Source: Croceimicrobium sp965228705
GTDB lineage: Bacteria > Bacteroidota > Bacteroidia > Flavobacteriales > Schleiferiaceae
Length of the DNA: 64,000 nt
Direction: 5' to 3'
Assembly: GCF_965228705.1 (NCBI RefSeq)
Contig: NZ_OZ245832.1
Coordinates: 1,674,001 to 1,738,000 of the forward strand
Part shown: one piece after another, positions 50,865-59,443 of the stretch
Numbering within the stretch: position 1 is the first letter of the stretch
How the letters are laid out: the number at the start of each line of letters is the position of its first letter
The notes under the pieces: model-generated
What the model was told of the DNA's origin: nothing
The model's database searches: none
The model's input: the letters and a program-made list of their open reading frames with translations, nothing else
Translations under genes and position numbers: made by a program

Positions 50865-51728
50865 ATGAAGAAGGCAGTCGGATTTATGCTTATTTCGGTA
50901 CTGGGTTTTTCCCTGATGAACCTCACCGTGAAATACCTCGATCGCCTGCCAGCTACCGAATTAGTGCTTTTTCGCTCCATTGTATCCCTGGTTTTAAGCC
51001 TGTACTTTATTCGTCGGCGAAATTTATCACCTTGGGGCAATCAGAAAATTTACTTGATTGGAAGGGGTCTGGCAGGGGTAACAGCGCTCTCCCTCTTCTT
51101 CTATACCCTGCAAAAATTACCCCTGGGATCGGCAATCACTTTGCAATACCTCTCGCCCATTTTCACCGCGCTGTTTGGAATATTCATTTTAAAGGAAAAA
51201 GTAAAGTGGTGGCAATGGATCTTTTTCGCCCTCAGCTTTGCTGGTATCGCTCTAATCAAAGGATTTGATTCGGAAATAAGCCCTCTCCTTTTTGTTCTGG
51301 GGATTAGTTCGTCGGTCTTCGCCGGATTGGCCTATAACTTTATTCGCAAGGTGAAGAATACGGATCATCCCTTGGTGGTGGTTCTCTACTTTCCATTAAT
51401 TGCTACCCCGGTAATGGCCATCATCTCACTTTTCAATTGGGTAACACCTATTGGATGGGAATGGGGATTGTTGCTATTAATGGGCGTGCTTACACAGATC
51501 GCGCAAATCAATATGACCAAAGCGCTGCAATTGGTAGAAGCGAATGAAATAACCGGTTTTAAATATTTGGGCGTAGTCTTCGCTTTGGGCTTCGATTTCT
51601 TCCTCTTTGGCTATACCTACGAATGGCCGGTATTGATTGGTATTGTTCTGGTAATCTCAGGGGTGCTGTTCAATCTACTACTCAAGGCACATCTGCGACA
51701 GCGTGCTAAGAAGCGAAATGCTGCATAA
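50865..51728 (+). CDS. EamA/DMT-family transporter
   Basis: A 287-residue inner-membrane permease with about ten transmembrane helices in two EamA repeats. Typical segments are NLTVKYLDRLPATELVLFRS and LPLGSAITLQYLSPIFTALFG in the first repeat, and ALQLVEANEITGFKYLGVVF in the second. Drug/metabolite export is the family role, substrate unknown. A near-consensus box GACCTTTG (50840-50847) lies 17 bases upstream. Its last 23 bases overlap, tail to tail, the RNA methyltransferase gene. Confidence 0.9.
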   Translation: MKKAVGFMLISVLGFSLMNLTVKYLDRLPATELVLFRSIVSLVLSLYFIRRRNLSPWGNQKIYLIGRGLAGVTALSLFFYTLQKLPLGSAITLQYLSPIFTALFGIFILKEKVKWWQWIFFALSFAGIALIKGFDSEISPLLFVLGISSSVFAGLAYNFIRKVKNTDHPLVVVLYFPLIATPVMAIISLFNWVTPIGWEWGLLLLMGVLTQIAQINMTKALQLVEANEITGFKYLGVVFALGFDFFLFGYTYEWPVLIGIVLVISGVLFNLLLKAHLRQRAKKRNAA

Positions 51729-52410
51729 GTATACCGGCCGCAATACCCACATTTAAACTGTCGATCTGAGAATTACTGCCTTTGGCAATGGTGATCTTCT
51801 CGGCCCGCTGGAGCCATTCTTCCGAAGGACCATGACTTTCACTCCCCATCACTAAAGCGAGTTTAGAAATTTGAATGCTATCCATTTCCTCGAAAGATTT
51901 CCCCTCCATATCTGCCACCAGAAACTGATGTTCAGGATATTGACTTAGAATATCTTCGATGGAAGCATATTCAATATCTAATCGGGCCAAGGAGCCCATA
52001 GTACTTTGCACCGCCTTTGCATTATAGATATCGGTAGTGCCATTAGTGCAGATCACCTTTTCAAAACCAAACCAATCTGCGGTGCGAAGGAGGGTACCCA
52101 AATTGCCAGGATCATTAATACCATCCAGAATTAAAAGACGATTCAGCTGCTGAGTCTTATACACCGGAAATGGAAATAAGGCAATTAATTCATTGGAGCT
52201 ACTGAGATGGCTTAGCTTTTGCAGCAGGTCAGGCTCAATAAACTCCGCTTCCGGAAAATCGACTGTAGACCAAATGCTATGGGCCTTTAAACCGGAATCG
52301 AGGAGGTCTTGTACTAACTTTGGACCTTCGGCCACAAAGAGCTGTTCTTGCCAACGATGCTTGCGTTGTCGAAGCTTTCGAATTAACTTTTGAGCGGATA
52401 GACTGGGCAT
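51706..52410 (-). CDS. SPOUT-family RNA methyltransferase (TrmH/SpoU type)
   Basis: A 234-residue 2'-O-ribose methyltransferase of rRNA or tRNA. It has an N-terminal RNA-binding region (VAEGPKLVQDLLDSG) and the three SPOUT motifs: LDGINDPGNLGTLLRTADWF, LALVMGSESHGPSEEWL and IDSLNVGIAAGIL, forming the knotted SAM site. The precise target nucleotide is not clear. Its start codon lies next to the tamL promoter, with which it is divergent. Confidence 0.93.
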   Translation of the reverse strand: MPSLSAQKLIRKLRQRKHRWQEQLFVAEGPKLVQDLLDSGLKAHSIWSTVDFPEAEFIEPDLLQKLSHLSSSNELIALFPFPVYKTQQLNRLLILDGINDPGNLGTLLRTADWFGFEKVICTNGTTDIYNAKAVQSTMGSLARLDIEYASIEDILSQYPEHQFLVADMEGKSFEEMDSIQISKLALVMGSESHGPSEEWLQRAEKITIAKGSNSQIDSLNVGIAAGILMQHFAS

Positions 52411-52422
52411 GACTTACATTTG
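52389..52422 (+). promoter_or_regulatory. Promoter of tamL
   Basis: TTTG (52389-52392), 22 bases, then TACATTTG (52415-52422), an exact TAnnTTTG box. The spacing is slightly long. The -7 box lies downstream of an in-frame ATG at 52409, so that ATG cannot be the main start from this promoter. Confidence 0.6.
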
Positions 52423-52444
52423 CCAAAATTCAAAAGACTGCATC

Positions 52445-54739
52445 TTGAAGCGCCTGATCATCTGGAGCCTTTTACTCGCGAGCCTTGCAGGCTGTAAATA
52501 TAGCCGTTATGTGCCGGACGACCGCTATTTACTCTGGCGTAGCGAGATTATTCTCGAAGATGGTGGTCGGGCTGATGCTCTGGCAGAAGGAATTATTCGA
52601 CAAAAGCCCAATCGAAAATTTATCCTTCCACGTTTAAGACCCGGTTTGGCTATTCATTCCTGGGGAACGGGTGCTGAAAAAAACTTTTGGTCCCGCTTGG
52701 GTCAGGCCCCGGTTATTTTCGATCAGGCCAAAGCCGAGCGCAGTGCTGAGCTGCTTCAATTGTACTATTTCAATAAGGGTTATTTCCAGGCCCGGGTGAA
52801 GGAAGAAATAGAATTCCGATCACCTCAAAAGGCAATGGTTAAGTATCGAGTGGTTCGCGGTCCGCGCTATCGCATCGACAGCATCAAATACGATTTGGTC
52901 CCCGCTCTGGAGCGCTTGCGTTTAGCTTCGGTTGATGAATCCGAATTAAAAGAAGGTCAGTACTACGATCTGGAAAAACTGGATCAGGAGCGCAGTCGAT
53001 TGAAACGATTATTTCGAGATAATGGCTATTTCGACTTCAGCGAAAGCTATATTAGTTTTGATGCCGACACCAATAATCGCAATGGTTTACACCGGGTAAA
53101 TATTAAAATGGTGGTACGCGGTATCCCCGAAAGAGCCGGCGACAGCATCGTTTATCGGATGCCCAAACCCTATTTCATTCGCAATATCTCGGTTATCCCT
53201 GATTTTAATTTTCAATCGAGTCTGGCACCTTCCGACAGTATTAGTTTTCAAAAATACCTCATCAAATACGATAGCCTAGCCTATAAACCCCGCTATCTAA
53301 CCGATGCCATTCACTTTAGTCAGGGAGATCTGTTTCGGCAAAGTGTTATTAATGAAACCTATTCCCACTACAGCAGTTACAATGCTTTTAATGTTACCGA
53401 GATCAATTACCGAACGATTAAAAACGATACCGGTCGCTCTTATTTGGATATCGAAATCCGCCTGGTACCCCAGGATAAAAGGAGTTTTAATACGGAAATG
53501 GAGGTCACCAATACATCCGGTAATTATGGAATTAGCGGATCAGTTGGAATTATCAATCGTAATCTCTTTAAAGGGGGCGAAGCTTTAAGCTTTAAGATTA
53601 ATAGTGGTTTGGAATACCAACCAACCCTGGCTAATACCGAAAATCTATCTCGAACCTTTGAATTAGGAGCCGAGGTTAGGATCGATTTTCCACGCTTTGT
53701 GCTCCCATTCAATACACTGAACTTAGTTCCCAAACGAATGCAGCCTCGTTCCAGTGTGAGCCTTTATGCCAATCGCACTGCCAGGATAGAATTTGATCGT
53801 GAGACTTTCGGGGGACGACTCAGTTACCAATGGAATGAAAGTGCCTTTAAGACCCATCAGGTCGACCTCCTAAACCTGAGTTTCTCTCGCTTAGACTCTA
53901 TTGATGACTATTTCATTAGCCAATTAGACCCTATTCAAATCTTGGCTTTCAACTCAGAATTCATCAGCAGCAGCTCCTGGAAATACACCTATAACGGACA
54001 GCAAAGTGTAAGTCAGGAATACTATGATTTTTTCAGTTCCGAAGTGGAAATAGCTGGTAGCCTGCAGTCTATTCTTGCTAATAATTTTGGTAAGGTAAAT
54101 GACGCCGGAACCAGTCGTTTATTTGGTGCACCGGTTTACCAATTTGCACGTATCAATTTAGATTACCGCTATTACATCCACCCCAGCCCGGAACAGCTCT
54201 ATGTCTTCCGACTCAGTGGAGGCTATATTCACCCCTATGGCTTAAGTCAGTTTGAAGGAGCCAATCGCACTTTGCGCCTCCCTCCTTTCAGTCGCTTTTT
54301 CTTTATTGGGGGTACGAACGATTTACGCGCCTGGCCAGCCTACCGTGCCGGTGGTGGTCAAGAGCAGGTTTCCTCTTATACTGATACCAGTTCCAATTTT
54401 GCCATTGGTACCTTTAAACTGCTTTCCAATATCGAATACCGTTTCCCGATGTATGGCAGCTTAAAAGGAGCCGTTTTTCTGGATGCAGGAAATATCTGGC
54501 TAACCGGTGGCCTCGAATCTGAGCAAAGCAAATTCGAATTGCGAAATCTGGCTCGCGATTTATACCTGGGAAGTGGTTTAGGCTTCCGTTTGGACCTCGA
54601 TTTTTTTGTGATTCGTTTAGATATTGGATTACGCCTTCGAGACCCTGGATACTACTCCAGTCGCGAGGAGTGGGTGATTGCCACCAAGCCCGTTTTCAAT
54701 AATCTCACATATAACATTGCCTTAGGATACCCATTTTAA
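52445..54739 (+). CDS. tamL: TamL-type outer-membrane lipoprotein of the Omp85/BamA superfamily
   Basis: A 764-residue Omp85 protein with a lipid anchor, which marks the Bacteroidota variant TamL that partners TamB in outer-membrane biogenesis. Starting from TTG (52445-52447), the N-terminus is MKRLIIWSLLLASLAGC with lipidated C17. Residues ~60-330 hold POTRA-like units (LYYFNKGYFQARVKEEIEF; RLFRDNGYFDFSESYI). The C-terminal barrel contains the L6-loop-like FFIGGTNDLRAWP and ends in an aromatic strand (LGYPF). An ATG at 52409 opens the same frame but would bury the signal peptide and lies upstream of the promoter box. No tamB is in the window. Confidence 0.88.
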   Translation: MKRLIIWSLLLASLAGCKYSRYVPDDRYLLWRSEIILEDGGRADALAEGIIRQKPNRKFILPRLRPGLAIHSWGTGAEKNFWSRLGQAPVIFDQAKAERSAELLQLYYFNKGYFQARVKEEIEFRSPQKAMVKYRVVRGPRYRIDSIKYDLVPALERLRLASVDESELKEGQYYDLEKLDQERSRLKRLFRDNGYFDFSESYISFDADTNNRNGLHRVNIKMVVRGIPERAGDSIVYRMPKPYFIRNISVIPDFNFQSSLAPSDSISFQKYLIKYDSLAYKPRYLTDAIHFSQGDLFRQSVINETYSHYSSYNAFNVTEINYRTIKNDTGRSYLDIEIRLVPQDKRSFNTEMEVTNTSGNYGISGSVGIINRNLFKGGEALSFKINSGLEYQPTLANTENLSRTFELGAEVRIDFPRFVLPFNTLNLVPKRMQPRSSVSLYANRTARIEFDRETFGGRLSYQWNESAFKTHQVDLLNLSFSRLDSIDDYFISQLDPIQILAFNSEFISSSSWKYTYNGQQSVSQEYYDFFSSEVEIAGSLQSILANNFGKVNDAGTSRLFGAPVYQFARINLDYRYYIHPSPEQLYVFRLSGGYIHPYGLSQFEGANRTLRLPPFSRFFFIGGTNDLRAWPAYRAGGGQEQVSSYTDTSSNFAIGTFKLLSNIEYRFPMYGSLKGAVFLDAGNIWLTGGLESEQSKFELRNLARDLYLGSGLGFRLDLDFFVIRLDIGLRLRDPGYYSSREEWVIATKPVFNNLTYNIALGYPF

Positions 54740-54758
54740 TCTGGGTAAGAAAAAACTC

Positions 54759-54766
54759 TATTTTTG
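54759..54766 (+). promoter_or_regulatory. Predicted -7 box for the aldolase gene
   Basis: TATTTTTG matches TAnnTTTG exactly, 29 bases before the ATG at 54796. No -33 TTTG is seen at the usual distance. Confidence 0.5.
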
Positions 54767-54795
54767 TACCGATTTCTAATACTTAGATCCACATT

Positions 54796-55872
54796 ATGAA
54801 CGTCAACCAAATTGCAGATCTTTTAGGTTCTGATGGCGAAGCCCTCTTGAACCACCAATCCAAAACCATTGATAAAAGTCTGCTCCACCTTCCTGGCCCG
54901 GATTTCGTAGACCGGGTTTTCGCTGACTCGAATCGCAGTCCTCAAGTATTAAGAAGCCTGCAAGCTCTTTATGGTAACGGTCGCTTGGCCAATACCGGAT
55001 ACCTTTCTATCCTTCCGGTAGACCAGGGTATTGAGCACTCTGCAGGGGCCTCATTTGCTAAAAACCCCATCTATTTTGATGGCGAAAATATTGTGAAGCT
55101 CGCCTTGGAAGGCGGCTGTAATGCAGTAGCTTCCACCTTTGGAGCTTTGGCTAGCGTTTCTCGCAAGTATGCTCACAAAATTCCATTCATTGTGAAAATT
55201 AACCACAATGAATTATTGACCTACCCTAATACCTTCGATCAGATCATGTTCGGAAGTATTCGCAATGCCTACGATATGGGTGCTGTGGCAGTAGGAGCCA
55301 CCATTTACTTCGGTTCTGAAGAAAGCAACCGTCAATTGGTAGAAGTGGCAGAAGCATTTGAATATGCACACGAATTAGGCATGGCTACCATCCTTTGGTG
55401 CTACATGCGTAATCCAGCTTTCAAACAAGATAAAGATTACCACGTTGCAGCAGACCTTACTGCACAAGCTAACCATTTGGGTGTAACCATCCAGGCGGAT
55501 ATCATCAAGCAAAAGCTTCCTGAAAACAATGGTGGCTACAAAGCCTTGAACAGCGGAAGCAGCAGCTATGGTAAATTAGACGAGCGTATTTACAGCGAAT
55601 TAACCAGCGATAATCCTATCGACTTAACTCGTTACCAGGTAGCCAACTGCTATATGGGTCGTGCGGGATTAATTAACTCCGGTGGTGCTTCTAGTGGCGA
55701 TGCTAAAAATGATTTAGCGGATGCTGTTCGTACTGCGGTAATTAATAAACGTGCTGGTGGCCAGGGATTAATCTCCGGTCGTAAAGCCTTCCAGAAACCG
55801 ATGAATGAAGGAGTAGCCTTGTTAAACTCTATTCAGGACGTTTACCTGGACACTGATATTAGCATCGCTTAA
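54796..55872 (+). CDS. fbaB: Class I fructose-bisphosphate aldolase (DhnA/FbaB type)
   Basis: A 358-residue Schiff-base aldolase that splits fructose-1,6-bisphosphate in glycolysis or makes it in gluconeogenesis. Family segments are ILPVDQGIEHSAGASFAKNP, PFIVKINHNELL, MGAVAVGATIYFGSEESNRQ and RAGGQGLISGRKAF, the last being the phosphate-binding and active-site lysine region. It is unlike the class II zinc enzyme. It has its own promoter box and is followed by a strong terminator. Confidence 0.95.
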   Translation: MNVNQIADLLGSDGEALLNHQSKTIDKSLLHLPGPDFVDRVFADSNRSPQVLRSLQALYGNGRLANTGYLSILPVDQGIEHSAGASFAKNPIYFDGENIVKLALEGGCNAVASTFGALASVSRKYAHKIPFIVKINHNELLTYPNTFDQIMFGSIRNAYDMGAVAVGATIYFGSEESNRQLVEVAEAFEYAHELGMATILWCYMRNPAFKQDKDYHVAADLTAQANHLGVTIQADIIKQKLPENNGGYKALNSGSSSYGKLDERIYSELTSDNPIDLTRYQVANCYMGRAGLINSGGASSGDAKNDLADAVRTAVINKRAGGQGLISGRKAFQKPMNEGVALLNSIQDVYLDTDISIA

Positions 55873-55876
55873 TCAT

Positions 55877-55891
55877 TTGTGATTATCACAA
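55877..55891. other. 15-base dyad TTGTGATTATCACAA after the aldolase gene
   Basis: A perfect dyad with seven-base arms around a central T, followed by TTTTT at 55893-55897. It starts five bases after the aldolase stop codon. It could be a short terminator hairpin upstream of the main one or a protein-binding site; the arms resemble CRP-type TGTGA/TCACA half sites but with a shorter spacer. Confidence 0.4.
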
Positions 55892-55911
55892 TTTTTAAGG
55901 ATTTTTGATCT

Positions 55912-55947
55912 AAAGTCTGCATTCAAAACATCGGATGCAGACTTTTT
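55912..55947 (+). terminator. Terminator after the aldolase gene
   Basis: AAAGTCTGCAT (55912-55922) and ATGCAGACTTT (55935-55945) form a perfect 11-pair stem with a 12-base loop. It ends in TTTTT. It lies 18 bases before the accD start, so accD is initiated independently or by read-through. Confidence 0.87.
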
Positions 55948-55965
55948 CACTTTAATTTGAATTCT

Positions 55966-56835
55966 ATGGGTTGGTTTGTAAGAAACAAAGAGGGGATAAC
56001 CACCAAGACTGAAGATAAGAAAGAAACACCGGAAGGACTTTGGTACAAGTGCAAGAAGTGCAAGGTGATTTCCAGTGTTGAAGATCACTCTGCCAATATG
56101 TGGGTTTGCCCAAACTGTGGCTTCCACGAACGCATTAATGCCAAGGAGTATTTCAGCATCTTATTCGACGAAGGTAAATTCACCGAGCTCAACGCTAAAA
56201 TGACCAGCGGTGATCCTCTGAAATTTGAGGATACCAAAAAATACGTTGATCGTTATAAGGCCACAGTAAAAAAGACCGGTATCAATGATGCGGTAAGCAC
56301 CGGATACGGTAAAATGAATGAGCGCGACGTAGTAATCGCCGCCATGAACTTCAATTTCATTGGCGGTTCCATGGGCTCTGTGGTAGGAGAAAAAATTGCC
56401 AAGGCGATTGACCACTCTATCAAATACAATAAGCCTTTCATTATGATCTCCAAAAGTGGAGGTGCCCGTATGATGGAAGCGGCCTTCTCGCTTATGCAGA
56501 TGGCAAAAACCAGTGCTAAACTGGCGCAATTAGGCGAAGCGAAAATCCCCTATATCTCCGTATTAACTGATCCTACTACCGGTGGAGTAACGGCATCCTT
56601 CGCGATGTTGGGAGATATTAATATTGCCGAACCCGGAGCCTTAATCGGTTTTGCCGGACCCCGGGTAGTTAAAGAAACCATTGGTAAAGATTTACCCGAC
56701 GGCTTCCAAACTTCTGAGTTCCTGCTGGAACACGGATTCCTGGATTTCATTTCCGAAAGAAAGGACCTCAAGAGTAAAATGTCCAATTTTCTCCGCATGA
56801 CACAAGGAGAAGTTAAGGCCAAGGCTAGCAATTAA
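55966..56835 (+). CDS. accD: Acetyl-CoA carboxylase carboxyltransferase subunit beta
   Basis: A 289-residue subunit of the carboxyltransferase that makes malonyl-CoA for fatty-acid synthesis. The N-terminal zinc ribbon uses C29, C32, C48 and C51. The crotonase-fold domain has FMIGSMG-type regions read here as FNFIGGSMGSVVGEKIAKAI and SGGARMMEAAFSLMQMAK, then DPTTGGVTASFAMLGDI. A TTG at 55957 opens the frame three codons earlier; the ATG gives the usual start MGWFVRNKEG. The partner accA is not in this window. Confidence 0.97.
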   Translation: MGWFVRNKEGITTKTEDKKETPEGLWYKCKKCKVISSVEDHSANMWVCPNCGFHERINAKEYFSILFDEGKFTELNAKMTSGDPLKFEDTKKYVDRYKATVKKTGINDAVSTGYGKMNERDVVIAAMNFNFIGGSMGSVVGEKIAKAIDHSIKYNKPFIMISKSGGARMMEAAFSLMQMAKTSAKLAQLGEAKIPYISVLTDPTTGGVTASFAMLGDINIAEPGALIGFAGPRVVKETIGKDLPDGFQTSEFLLEHGFLDFISERKDLKSKMSNFLRMTQGEVKAKASN

Positions 56836-56850
56836 TTAGAAAAGAATTTC

Positions 56851-56858
56851 TACTTTTG
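56851..56858 (+). promoter_or_regulatory. Predicted -7 box for rpsO
   Basis: TACTTTTG matches TAnnTTTG exactly, 47 bases before the rpsO ATG. This leaves a leader of about 40 bases in which bS15 autoregulation could act. Confidence 0.5.
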
Positions 56859-56905
56859 CAGGCTCAATTTATAGTATACATAACATTCATCTAAAGGATC
56901 TTGAA

Positions 56906-57175
56906 ATGTATTTAAGCCCAGAGAAGAAAAGAGAGATTTTCCAGAAATACGGAAAATCTGACAACGACACCGGTTCACCCGAAGGTCAAGTTGCATTGTT
57001 CACTTACCGTATTAACCACCTCACCGAGCACTTGAAGCGTAACCGCAAGGATTTCGCTACTGAGAAAGCTCTGGTAGACATGGTAGGTAAGCGTCGTCGC
57101 ATCTTAGGTTACCTGAAGGATCGTGATATTGAAAGATATCGTGCGATTATCGCCGAACTCGGAATTAGAAAGTAA
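56906..57175 (+). CDS. rpsO: 30S ribosomal protein uS15
   Basis: An 89-residue protein binding the central domain of 16S rRNA. It contains NDTGSPEGQVALFTYRINHL and GKRRRILGYLKDRDIERYRA, both invariant family features. It is followed by a terminator hairpin and then pnp, the order found in many bacteria, including E. coli. Confidence 0.99.
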   Translation: MYLSPEKKREIFQKYGKSDNDTGSPEGQVALFTYRINHLTEHLKRNRKDFATEKALVDMVGKRRRILGYLKDRDIERYRAIIAELGIRK

Positions 57176-57184
57176 TCTCTTGAT

Positions 57185-57216
57185 AAAGAAGGCAATTCTT
57201 AGAGTTGCCTTCTTTT
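57185..57216 (+). terminator. Terminator between rpsO and pnp
   Basis: AAAGAAGGCAA (57185-57195) and TTGCCTTCTTT (57205-57215) form an 11-pair stem with a nine-base loop and a short T tail. It is the counterpart of the rpsO terminator/RNase site in the E. coli rpsO-pnp operon. Confidence 0.8.
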
Positions 57217-57248
57217 CTTCTGATCCAATTACCATTTACAATTAATAC

Positions 57249-59393
57249 ATGATTCCAAACGCTATTACGCAGGAAATCAAATTAGCAGACGGGAGAACCA
57301 TCACCATCGAAACCGGAAAACTGGCGAAACAAGCCGACGGTTCTGTTGTGGTTCGCATGGGTGACACCATGTTGTTAGCGACTGTAGTTTCGAATAAGGA
57401 AGCTATGGAAGGCATTGATTTTTTGCCCCTAACCGTAGATTACCGCGAGAAATTTTCTTCTGCCGGCCGCATGCCCGGTGGATTCATTAAAAGAGAGGCT
57501 CGTCCTTCCGACGAAGAGATACTAGTGATGCGATTGGTGGACCGAGTTTTACGTCCGCTTTTCCCAAAAGATTACCACGCTGATGTTCAGGTGATGATCT
57601 CCCTGAACTCCTGGGATCCTAATGTAAAGCCTGATGCTTTAGCCGGTTTAGCGGCCTCTGCTGCTATTGCCGTTTCTGATATTCCTTTTAACGGCCCCAT
57701 GTCTGAAGTACGCGTGGGTCGTGTAAATGGTGAATTTGTTATCAACCCTACTCCTGCTCAAATGGAAGAATCCGACATCGATATGATGGTGGGTGCTACC
57801 GCAGACAGCGTAGTAATGGTTGAAGGTGAGATGAAAGAGATTTCTGAAAAAGAAATGCTTGATGCCATCGCCGCCGCTCACGAAGCTATTAAAGTTCAAG
57901 TACAAGCCCAGTTGGATTTAGCAGCCCAGGTTGCCAAGTCTAGCCCTAAGCGCGAGTACAGTCATGAAACTCACGATGAAGCTCTTCGTGATCAAATCAT
58001 GAAAGACCTATACGATAAGGTATATGCCGTTGCTAAAAGTGGTTTAAGCAAAGAAGAGCGTTCTGCTCAGTTTAAAGCCGTTCGCGACGAGTATATGGAA
58101 GCCAATTTCAGCGAAGAAGAGCTGGAAGAAAAAGGCGGTCTTATCAAAACCTATTATCACGATGTTGAATACCACGCCATGCGTAACATGATCTTGAAAG
58201 ATCGTCAGCGTTTGGATGGTCGTCAATTGAATGAAATTCGTCCTATCTGGACAGAGGTTGATTACCTTCCTTCTACCCATGGTTCTGCCATATTTACGCG
58301 TGGGGAAACTCAATCTCTTACTACCGTAACCTTAGGAAGCAAGCTGGATGAAAACCGCATCGATAACGTAACCTTCAGTGGTTCCGAGCGTTTCTACCTG
58401 CACTATAACTTCCCTCCCTTCTCTACCGGTGAAGCCCGCCCTATTCGCGGAACCAGCCGTCGTGAGGTAGGTCATGGTAACCTGGCTCAACGTGCCTTAA
58501 AAGGCATGGTGCCCGACGATAACTTCTACACCATTCGTGTGGTTTCTGATATTTTGGAGTCTAACGGATCTTCTTCCATGGCAACGGTTTGTGCTGGTAC
58601 TATGGCGATGATGGATGCCGGTATCAAAATGAAAGCTCCGGTATCAGGTATCGCCATGGGATTAATCACCGACGAAAGTGGAGAGTACGCTGTATTGAGC
58701 GACATCCTTGGTGATGAAGACCACTTGGGTGATATGGACTTTAAAGTAACCGGAACCAAAGCGGGTATCACTGCTTGTCAGATGGATATCAAGATTAAGG
58801 GTCTTTCTTATGAGATTCTTGAGAAAGCTTTGAATCAGGCGAAAGACGGTCGTATGCACATCTTAGGTGAGATGTTGAAGACCATCGACGCTCCACGTAC
58901 CGAATTAAAGCCACATGCTCCGAAATTAACTATGATGAAGATTCCAAAGGAATTCATCGGTATGATTATCGGACCTGGAGGAAAGAATATCCAAAAGCTG
59001 CAGCTTGATACTGAAACTACCATCACCATCGAAGAAGACGGTGAATACGGAGTTATCGAGATCAGCGGAACTGATGCTGCGAAAATGGCTAAGGCCGAAG
59101 CTCGCATCAAGGAAATTGCTTTCGTACCAGAAGTAGGCGAAGTTTATAATGGTTTGGTTCGTTCGATCCAGCCTTATGGAGCATTCGTAGAACTTGCTCC
59201 TGGAACCGACGGATTATTGCACATCTCTGAGATTGCACACCGTCGTTTACAAACCGTTGAGGAAGAATTAAAAGAAGGCGACCGTATCGACGTTAAATTG
59301 ATCGGTAAGGACGACCGCGGTAAGCTGAAACTTTCCCGCAAAGTTCTTTTAGAGAAACCCGCAGCGCAAGAAGCTAAAAAAGAAGAAAACTAA
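57249..59393 (+). CDS. pnp: Polyribonucleotide nucleotidyltransferase (PNPase)
   Basis: A 714-residue phosphorolytic 3'-5' exoribonuclease. Two RNase PH domains contain REKFSSAGRMPGGFIKREAR and GSERFYLHYNFPPFSTGEA, with the catalytic region DILGDEDHLGDMDFKVTGT. A KH domain (KEFIGMIIGPGGKNIQKLQ) and an S1 domain (GEVYNGLVRSIQPYGAFVEL) follow. Length and order are normal. It follows rpsO and precedes rpoD. Confidence 0.99.
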   Translation: MIPNAITQEIKLADGRTITIETGKLAKQADGSVVVRMGDTMLLATVVSNKEAMEGIDFLPLTVDYREKFSSAGRMPGGFIKREARPSDEEILVMRLVDRVLRPLFPKDYHADVQVMISLNSWDPNVKPDALAGLAASAAIAVSDIPFNGPMSEVRVGRVNGEFVINPTPAQMEESDIDMMVGATADSVVMVEGEMKEISEKEMLDAIAAAHEAIKVQVQAQLDLAAQVAKSSPKREYSHETHDEALRDQIMKDLYDKVYAVAKSGLSKEERSAQFKAVRDEYMEANFSEEELEEKGGLIKTYYHDVEYHAMRNMILKDRQRLDGRQLNEIRPIWTEVDYLPSTHGSAIFTRGETQSLTTVTLGSKLDENRIDNVTFSGSERFYLHYNFPPFSTGEARPIRGTSRREVGHGNLAQRALKGMVPDDNFYTIRVVSDILESNGSSSMATVCAGTMAMMDAGIKMKAPVSGIAMGLITDESGEYAVLSDILGDEDHLGDMDFKVTGTKAGITACQMDIKIKGLSYEILEKALNQAKDGRMHILGEMLKTIDAPRTELKPHAPKLTMMKIPKEFIGMIIGPGGKNIQKLQLDTETTITIEEDGEYGVIEISGTDAAKMAKAEARIKEIAFVPEVGEVYNGLVRSIQPYGAFVELAPGTDGLLHISEIAHRRLQTVEEELKEGDRIDVKLIGKDDRGKLKLSRKVLLEKPAAQEAKKEEN

Positions 59394-59443
59394 ATCGACC
59401 CTTTTTTAGTTAGTTAATTACGTATCCATTTTTATTGTAGCCA

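Noticed and set aside
51706..51728. 23-base tail-to-tail overlap of the EamA and RNA methyltransferase genes
   Set aside because: Both C-termini look complete and family-like; short convergent overlaps are ordinary in compact genomes.
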